From contig CAZNYK010000116.1 of the NCBI GenBank assembly GCA_964577215.1, positions 1 through 13,268 on the forward strand: DNA of 13,268 nucleotides, written 5' to 3'. Source of the stretch: UBA2329 sp964577215 (lineage in GTDB: Bacteria; Bacteroidota; Bacteroidia; Chitinophagales; Saprospiraceae). Positions 6,965-10,974 of the stretch are shown in pieces. Positions within the stretch are counted from its first letter, which is position 1; each line of letters opens with the position of its first letter. Made by a program: the position numbers and the translations under genes. The notes beneath the pieces were generated by a model. That model saw nothing but the letters and a program-made list of their open reading frames with translations. It did no database searches and had not been told where the DNA came from.

Positions 6965-8121
6965 AAAAAATAGCGATCATCTCGCCGGCCCATCCGCTCC
7001 GCGGAGGCATTGCCGCTTCTACCGAGCGTTTGGCCCAAGAACTGCAAGCGCAGGGGCATGAGGTTTCCATCATTTCCTTTTCCTTGCAGTACCCCGAGTT
7101 CCTCTTTCCCGGCAAGACGCAATATACCTCCGACCCCGCACCGGAGGGACTGTGCATCCGCCCGCTCATTAATTCCATCAATCCGCTCAACTGGCTGCGC
7201 ACCGGCCGCCTGCTGGCCCGCGAGCGCCCCGATATTCTGCTGATCAGGTACTGGCTGCCTTTCATGGCGCCATGCAAAGGCAGCATTGTAAGGCTGCTTA
7301 AGCGAAACGGCCATACCAGGGTCATTGCCTTGGTGGACAACCTCGTGCCGCACGAGCACCGCCCCGGCGACCGCCTGCTCACCCGCTGGTTTACCCGCCC
7401 GGTAGATGCCTTCATCGCCATGTCGCGCACGGTGGAAACCCAATTGCTTGAATTCGAGCCGGGCAAGGAAGTGGCGTATGTGCCGCACCCCATTTACGAT
7501 AATTACGGGCCAAAGGCAGAACGTGCCAAGTCGATTGCCAGGCTTGGCCTTCCGCCTGCTGCCGGCTACCTGCTTTTTTTCGGCTTCATCCGCGATTACA
7601 AAGGCTTGGATCTGCTGCTCAGGGCTGCTGCTATGCCCTTGTTGCGCAAGCTGGACCTTCATGTCGTCGTAGCCGGCGAGTTTTACGGCAACGAAGAAAA
7701 ATACCGCGCCCTGATCGCCGAACTGGGCCTGGAAAACCTCCTCACCCTGCACAACCATTACATTCCCGCCGAGGAGGTGCGCTACTATTTCGGCGCTGCC
7801 GACCTGGTAGTGCAGCCCTATCGCTCGGCTACGCAGAGCGGCATTTCGCAGTTGGCCTACCATTTTGAAAAGCCCATGGTGGTGACCCAGGTGGGCGGCC
7901 TGCCGGAGATCGTGGAGCACGGGCGCTCCGGCTACGTGGTTCCGGTAAGAGAGGAAGACATTGCCGAAGCAGTGGCGGATTTCTTCCAAAACAAGCGGGC
8001 CGAGACCATGACCAAAGCGGTGAAAGAGGCCAAGGCGCACTTTTCCTGGAAGGCCATGACGGATGCCTTGTTATCTTTGCACCAAAACCTGCTGCCACAT
8101 GGCCAAAAGAACAGTGCATAA
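6961..8121 (+). CDS. Family 4 (GT-B) glycosyltransferase
   Basis: This 386-residue GT-B protein has a Rossmann-like N-terminal domain opening with PLRGGIAASTERLAQEL, the acceptor-side glycine loop, and a C-terminal Glycos_transf_1 domain marked by FFGFIRDYKGLDLLL (about 204-218), VVAGEFYG and VTQVGGLPEIVEHGRSGYVV. The usual EX7E motif is not present: its place is taken by TQSGISQLAYHFEKP (291-305), a variant I recall from related bacterial enzymes. It is predicted to be a retaining glycosyltransferase at the cytoplasmic face of the membrane, acting after or with the adjacent GT2. The start overlaps the GT2 stop by four bases and the next gene's start lies inside its last 23 bases. Substrates are unknown. 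Confidence 0.88.
   Translation: MKKIAIISPAHPLRGGIAASTERLAQELQAQGHEVSIISFSLQYPEFLFPGKTQYTSDPAPEGLCIRPLINSINPLNWLRTGRLLARERPDILLIRYWLPFMAPCKGSIVRLLKRNGHTRVIALVDNLVPHEHRPGDRLLTRWFTRPVDAFIAMSRTVETQLLEFEPGKEVAYVPHPIYDNYGPKAERAKSIARLGLPPAAGYLLFFGFIRDYKGLDLLLRAAAMPLLRKLDLHVVVAGEFYGNEEKYRALIAELGLENLLTLHNHYIPAEEVRYYFGAADLVVQPYRSATQSGISQLAYHFEKPMVVTQVGGLPEIVEHGRSGYVVPVREEDIAEAVADFFQNKRAETMTKAVKEAKAHFSWKAMTDALLSLHQNLLPHGQKNSA
8072..8079 (+). promoter_or_regulatory. Possible internal promoter -7 box inside the end of the GT4 gene
   Basis: TATCTTTG matches the Bacteroidota -7 consensus perfectly and lies 19 bases before the ATG at 8099, similar to the spacing at 3516-3523. No TTG sits at the expected -33 distance, and about three such boxes are expected by chance per strand in a window this long. 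It may give separate expression of the downstream membrane protein and GmhA genes. Confidence 0.25.
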
Positions 8122-8626
8122 GGAAAGCCAGATAGAGGAAAAGTACCTGAACGACTCCGTGTTGTGGCGCGCTACGGGCATTGCCGGTGTGGCACTGACC
8201 CTTTTTCTGACTGTGGCGTCCTGGCTGTGGCCGAAGGTATTCCCGCAAGAATCATCCTTTTCGCGGGCGGTGCTTGCCGGATTGAGTTTGTTTTTGATCT
8301 GGCTGGTAGTGACCGGCGTGGTGCGCACCATCCACAAGATCAGGCCTAAGATAGAGCTGTGGCGCCTGTACCTCGGCGGGGTGGTGACGGCGCTTTCGGG
8401 GGTGATTCTCAAAGAAGTGATCTGGAGCGGCGTCCAATACCTGAAGGGCGGCTCGGAAAGCGTGGCCTTCAGTTTCAAAAGCCTGTTGTTTTTCATGGGC
8501 GTAGCGCTCGTGGCTTCTACCGTGGCGCTCATACATTTGCGCATCCGCAACAGGCGGCTGGGGCAGGTGCTGGAAGTGGGGCTTATTGCACTGATCATCT
8601 TTTTGTTTTTCCAGGTGATGAGGTGA
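8099..8626 (+). CDS. Unrecognised membrane protein with five predicted helices
   Basis: I do not recognise this protein. From the ATG at 8099 it has 175 residues; an ATG at 8063 would add 12 residues deep within the GT4 gene and is less likely. A basic, hydrophilic N-terminus (MAKRTVHKESQIEEKYLND) precedes five hydrophobic segments at about 25-44, 56-76, 90-108, 127-147 and 157-174, ending two residues before the C-terminus. Positively charged loops (RTIHKIRPK at 76-84 and RIRNRR at 148-153) suggest which loops face the cytoplasm. It overlaps the GT4 gene by 23 bases and is followed after 32 bases by gmhA, so it belongs to the same operon. A role in the membrane step of glycan assembly or export is a guess from position only. 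Confidence 0.72.
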   Translation: MAKRTVHKESQIEEKYLNDSVLWRATGIAGVALTLFLTVASWLWPKVFPQESSFSRAVLAGLSLFLIWLVVTGVVRTIHKIRPKIELWRLYLGGVVTALSGVILKEVIWSGVQYLKGGSESVAFSFKSLLFFMGVALVASTVALIHLRIRNRRLGQVLEVGLIALIIFLFFQVMR

Positions 8627-8646
8627 GGTCAAAGTCCAAGGTCAAA
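8626..8646 (+). repeat. Short direct repeat in the gap before gmhA
   Basis: AGGTCAAA occurs at 8626-8633 and again at 8639-8646, with a GTCCAA variant between them. The first copy begins on the last base of the preceding stop codon. It leads into the AAAGGA at 8645-8650, the likely ribosome binding site of the next gene. It looks like slippage-type simple sequence; no function is visible. Confidence 0.4.
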
Positions 8647-8658
8647 AGGAATTGTCAC

Positions 8659-9240
8659 ATGCAACAGAAAGTGTCAGATATTATCAAGGCGAGTATCGGG
8701 GTGAAACAAGCGATGCTCAACGATTCCGGGCTGCTGGCAGGTATAGAAGCCGCAGCGCAGGCCTGCGTGCAAACCTTCCAACTCGGCGGCAAGATGCTGC
8801 TGTGCGGCAACGGCGGCAGCGCAGCGGACGCCCAGCACATCGCGGCGGAGTTGTCGGGGCGGTTTTACCGCGACAGGCCGCCGCTGTACGCCGAGGCGCT
8901 GCACGTCAACTCCTCCTACCTCACGGCGGTGGCCAACGACTACGGCTATGAGGAGAGCTTTGCCCGCATGCTGCGCGCTGCAGGGCGGCCCGGCGATGTG
9001 CTCATCGCCATTTCTACCTCCGGCAATTCGCCGAACGTGCTGCGCGCTGCCCAGGCTGCCCGCGAGATCGGCATGACCGTCATCGGAATGACGGGCGCAG
9101 GGGGAGGCAGGCTCGCCGATATGTCTAACCATTTACTCGCCATCCCTTCCGGCGACACCCCCCGCATACAGGAGTGCCATATTCTCGTTGGGCATATTTT
9201 GTGCGAATTGATAGAGGAGGAAATTTTTGGTGAGGCATAA
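8659..9240 (+). CDS. gmhA: D-sedoheptulose 7-phosphate isomerase (phosphoheptose isomerase)
   Basis: This cytosolic single-SIS-domain enzyme of 193 residues converts sedoheptulose 7-phosphate to D-glycero-D-manno-heptose 7-phosphate, the first step to activated heptose for lipopolysaccharide core or other glycans. Family motifs are intact: CGNGGSAADAQHIAAELSG (49-67), STSGNSPN (119-126) and QECHILVGHILCELIEEEIF near the C-terminus. E64 and H179 correspond to the catalytic Glu and His of the E. coli enzyme (E65 and H180, from memory). The ATG at 8659 has AAAGGA eight bases upstream, one of the few good Shine-Dalgarno sites here; in-frame sequence upstream overlaps the preceding gene and lacks family character. 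No hldE or gmhB homologue is in the window. It is the last gene of the glycan block. Confidence 0.93.
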   Translation: MQQKVSDIIKASIGVKQAMLNDSGLLAGIEAAAQACVQTFQLGGKMLLCGNGGSAADAQHIAAELSGRFYRDRPPLYAEALHVNSSYLTAVANDYGYEESFARMLRAAGRPGDVLIAISTSGNSPNVLRAAQAAREIGMTVIGMTGAGGGRLADMSNHLLAIPSGDTPRIQECHILVGHILCELIEEEIFGEA

Positions 9241-9245
9241 GGCCT

Positions 9246-9268
9246 AAGGGTTACAACCGACAACCCTT
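9246..9268 (+). other. Stem-loop after gmhA, possible 3' end signal
   Basis: AAGGGTT (9246-9252) is perfectly complementary to AACCCTT (9262-9268) across a nine-base loop. It starts six bases after the gmhA stop and is followed by an A-run rather than a T-run, so it is not a classical intrinsic terminator on the plus strand. It may protect the 3' end of the glycan-operon message. Confidence 0.35.
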
Positions 9269-9289
9269 TCAGAAAAAAAAAATTAATAA

Positions 9290-9315
9290 TTTAGTTGCAT
9301 AACTAAAACTTTAGT
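9290..9315 (+). promoter_or_regulatory. Linked palindromes, candidate BlaI-family operator
   Basis: Two perfect inverted repeats share one arm: TTTAGTT (9290-9296) with AACTAAA (9301-9307) across GCAT, and ACTAAA (9302-9307) with TTTAGT (9310-9315) across AC. The alternating half sites cover the TTG of the -33 box and much of the spacer, where a bound repressor would block polymerase. The operon contains a BlaI-type gene, so autoregulation by BlaI is the natural reading. BlaI/MecI operators are known to be short dyads at their own promoters, but the half-site sequence here differs from the staphylococcal TACA/TGTA, so the assignment is inference. Confidence 0.55.
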
Positions 9316-9325
9316 CATAGCTTTG
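9295..9325 (+). promoter_or_regulatory. Strong Bacteroidota-type promoter of the TPR-blaI-M56 operon
   Basis: TTG at 9295-9297 and TAGCTTTG at 9318-9325 are separated by 20 bases, a full match in sequence and spacing to the Bacteroidota -33/-7 promoter (TTG and TAnnTTTG). This is the best promoter in the window. The ATG of the TPR gene begins only four bases after the -7 box, so transcription should start at or within a base or so of the start codon. Confidence 0.72.
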
Positions 9326-9329
9326 CCGC

Positions 9330-10499
9330 ATGTTTCGTTCCGTTACCATATTTGCGGCGGTTTGCTTATGCTTGTTCCTTCTCCCCCTGGCGGGACACGC
9401 CCAGGACGCGCCATGCAGCCAGTACCCCGTTGCCTTGACCGCCATCCGGCAATACCAATACGAAAAGGCCCTGCAACTACTGAGTACCTGCTACATAGCA
9501 GACCCCGGCAATCCGGAGTACCTCTTGCAAATCGGCTACTGCCACAGCCAGCTTGGCCGCTACAAGGATGCCCGCATGTTTTACAGCCGGATACTGCGAG
9601 CAGACTCCCTGCATGTGGAAGCCATAATCTCATTGGCAGGCATCAGCGAGCGGGAAAACAACTACCGGCAGGCCCTGGATGGGTACCGGACGCTCATCAG
9701 CTTAGACCCCGAAAACAGCTATTACCACAAAAAGGCCGGCTATGCGGCGCTCAAATTGGGCAATCCGCTGGGCGGCGTGTTCAGTTTCCTCGAAGCCTGG
9801 CGGCTCAATGAAGCCGACATGGAAGCGGCCGAACAACTCAGCACCTTATACATTGAATTGGAAGCCGACAGCAGCGCCATGCAGGTGTTGCGAAGAGGGC
9901 TGTTGTTAGACCCCGGCAACGTGCGCCTGCTGCAAAACAGCGCCCGCCTCGCTAACAAGCGCAAGGAGTACCCTGAGGTGGTTTCGGCCATCGAGGCAAC
10001 CCGCGCCCGAGGCGACAGCAGCCATTACTATCAAATGCTGCTCGCAGTAGCTTATATGCAGTTGGACAGCACAGATGCGGCTATTCCCCTGCTGGAGGAC
10101 CTGGAAGAAAAGGGAAAAGGCAGCGAACACGTGTATCATTACTTAGGCTTGGCCTACCGGAAAAAGGGGCAATTGGATGCAGGCGTCGCCTGGTATCGCA
10201 AGGCCATAGATGCGGCCATCTCCAAAAAAACGGGCCTCTATTACGCCGACTTGGCCGCCATTCTCGCCGAACAGAAAGACTACAAAAGTGCCGTGGAGCA
10301 TTACGAAAAGGCTTACGGCTACTCCGGGCTGCCCAAAGACCTGTTCTTCTGGGCGCAATACTGCGACTTGTACTACAAAGACAAAAACATAGCGCTGCGG
10401 CACTACCAACGCTACCTGAACACCAACGATAAAGAATTCCGCGATTTTGTGGAGTCGCGTATTCGCCAGATACGCGAACACCAACACTTCAACAAATAA
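9330..10499 (+). CDS. Exported tetratricopeptide-repeat (TPR) protein
   Basis: This 389-residue protein has a clear signal peptide: a basic start, a hydrophobic core (about 5-21), and probable cleavage after A24 in AGHA-QD. The mature part is a run of TPR-like helix pairs with typical spacing, for example QYQYEKALQLLSTCYIADP, LGRYKDARMFYSRILRADS, ENNYRQALDGYRTLISLDP, HYLGLAYRKKGQLDAGVAWY and QKDYKSAVEHYEKAY. This predicts a periplasmic protein-protein interaction scaffold with no enzymatic motif. The signal peptide begins at M1, which fixes the start at 9330 even though only four bases separate it from the promoter box. The blaI gene starts five bases after the stop, so this is the first cistron of a BlaI-controlled operon. 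It could help sense periplasmic state or interact with the M56 peptidase; that is inference. Confidence 0.88.
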   Translation: MFRSVTIFAAVCLCLFLLPLAGHAQDAPCSQYPVALTAIRQYQYEKALQLLSTCYIADPGNPEYLLQIGYCHSQLGRYKDARMFYSRILRADSLHVEAIISLAGISERENNYRQALDGYRTLISLDPENSYYHKKAGYAALKLGNPLGGVFSFLEAWRLNEADMEAAEQLSTLYIELEADSSAMQVLRRGLLLDPGNVRLLQNSARLANKRKEYPEVVSAIEATRARGDSSHYYQMLLAVAYMQLDSTDAAIPLLEDLEEKGKGSEHVYHYLGLAYRKKGQLDAGVAWYRKAIDAAISKKTGLYYADLAAILAEQKDYKSAVEHYEKAYGYSGLPKDLFFWAQYCDLYYKDKNIALRHYQRYLNTNDKEFRDFVESRIRQIREHQHFNK

Positions 10500-10504
10500 C
10501 TAAT

Positions 10505-10876
10505 ATGCAAACACTGACAAGGGCTGAGGAAGAGATCATGCAAATCATTTGGAAATTGGAACGCTGCACCGTAAGCGATATCCGCGACGTGATGGAAGAG
10601 GCCGAAGGCGCCCGCCCGCCGCACAGTACGGTTTCTACCATGGTGCGCATACTGGAGGAAAAGGGCTTCCTCGACCACAAGGCCTTTGGGCGTACCTACG
10701 AATACTTCCCTCTCATATTCAAAACCGACTACACCAAGCGAAGCCTGAACAAGTTGGTGAGCGATTATTTCGACGGGTCCGTCAACCGGCTGGTGTCGTT
10801 TCTGGTGGAGGAGGAAAAGCTGAATGCGGAGGAATTGGGCCGGTTATTGGAAAAATTGGACGATGAAACACGGTAG
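10505..10876 (+). CDS. blaI: BlaI/MecI/CopY-family transcriptional repressor
   Basis: This cytosolic winged-helix repressor of 123 residues has the normal length for the family. The family start LTRAEEEIMQIIWKLERCTV (4-23) leads to the DNA-recognition region PPHSTVSTMVRILEEKGFL (38-56) and the wing HKAFGRTYEYFPL. The C-terminal dimerisation helices include VNRLVSFLVEEEKLNAEEL. Repressors of this type are inactivated, directly or indirectly, when a membrane metallopeptidase of the M56/BlaR1 type is activated; one is encoded next. A likely operator lies at 9290-9315 before the first gene. The stop codon (TAG, 10874-10876) is supplied by the first copy of the palindromic repeat. No beta-lactamase gene is in view, so the regulon may have nothing to do with antibiotic resistance; the symbol is used in the family sense. 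Confidence 0.92.
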   Translation: MQTLTRAEEEIMQIIWKLERCTVSDIRDVMEEAEGARPPHSTVSTMVRILEEKGFLDHKAFGRTYEYFPLIFKTDYTKRSLNKLVSDYFDGSVNRLVSFLVEEEKLNAEELGRLLEKLDDETR

Positions 10877-10917
10877 AGACAACGCGGTAGAGACAACGCA
10901 TGCGTTGTCTCTACCGC
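10871..10917 (+). repeat. Perfect 34-bp palindrome with an extra tandem half copy
   Basis: Bases 10884-10900 and 10901-10917 are exact reverse complements (17 bp per arm, no spacer, centre GCATGC). A 14-base unit, CGGTAGAGACAACG, occurs twice in tandem at 10871-10884 and 10885-10898, the second copy being the left arm. RNA could therefore fold in two ways: the near-loopless inner hairpin, or the outer copy pairing with the right arm around a 16-base loop. GTAGAGAC-type palindromes resemble dispersed intergenic repeats I recall from other bacterial genomes. The first unit contains the blaI stop codon. Confidence 0.85.
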
Positions 10918-10938
10918 TATACCCATCAGCACATCGGC

Positions 10939-10966
10939 AAATCAGCAAATTGATAAATCAGCAAAT
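10939..10966 (+). repeat. AAATCAGCAAAT direct repeat before the M56 gene
   Basis: AAATCAGCAAAT occurs at 10939-10950 and again at 10955-10966, with further fragments (CATCAGCACATCGGCAAAT) just upstream. It fills most of the space between the palindrome and the ATG at 10975, leaving no recognisable ribosome binding site. It looks like low-complexity intergenic sequence made by duplication; function is unknown. Confidence 0.6.
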
Positions 10967-10974
10967 CAAAAGAT

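Noticed and set aside
6832..8040. A 402-codon open frame on the minus strand opposite the GT4 gene
   Set aside because: It lies fully antisense to a gene with clear family motifs, its predicted protein has no recognisable domain, and long antisense frames are common in G+C-richer coding DNA.
8532..8539. TACATTTG, a perfect TAnnTTTG promoter box
   Set aside because: It lies inside the five-helix protein gene with no start codon at a sensible distance and no proper -33 element; about three such matches are expected by chance per strand.
9246..9289. Intrinsic terminator after gmhA
   Set aside because: The stem-loop is followed by an A-run, not a T-run, so the classical model fails on the plus strand, and no minus-strand gene ends here. 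It is kept only as a possible 3'-end stem-loop.
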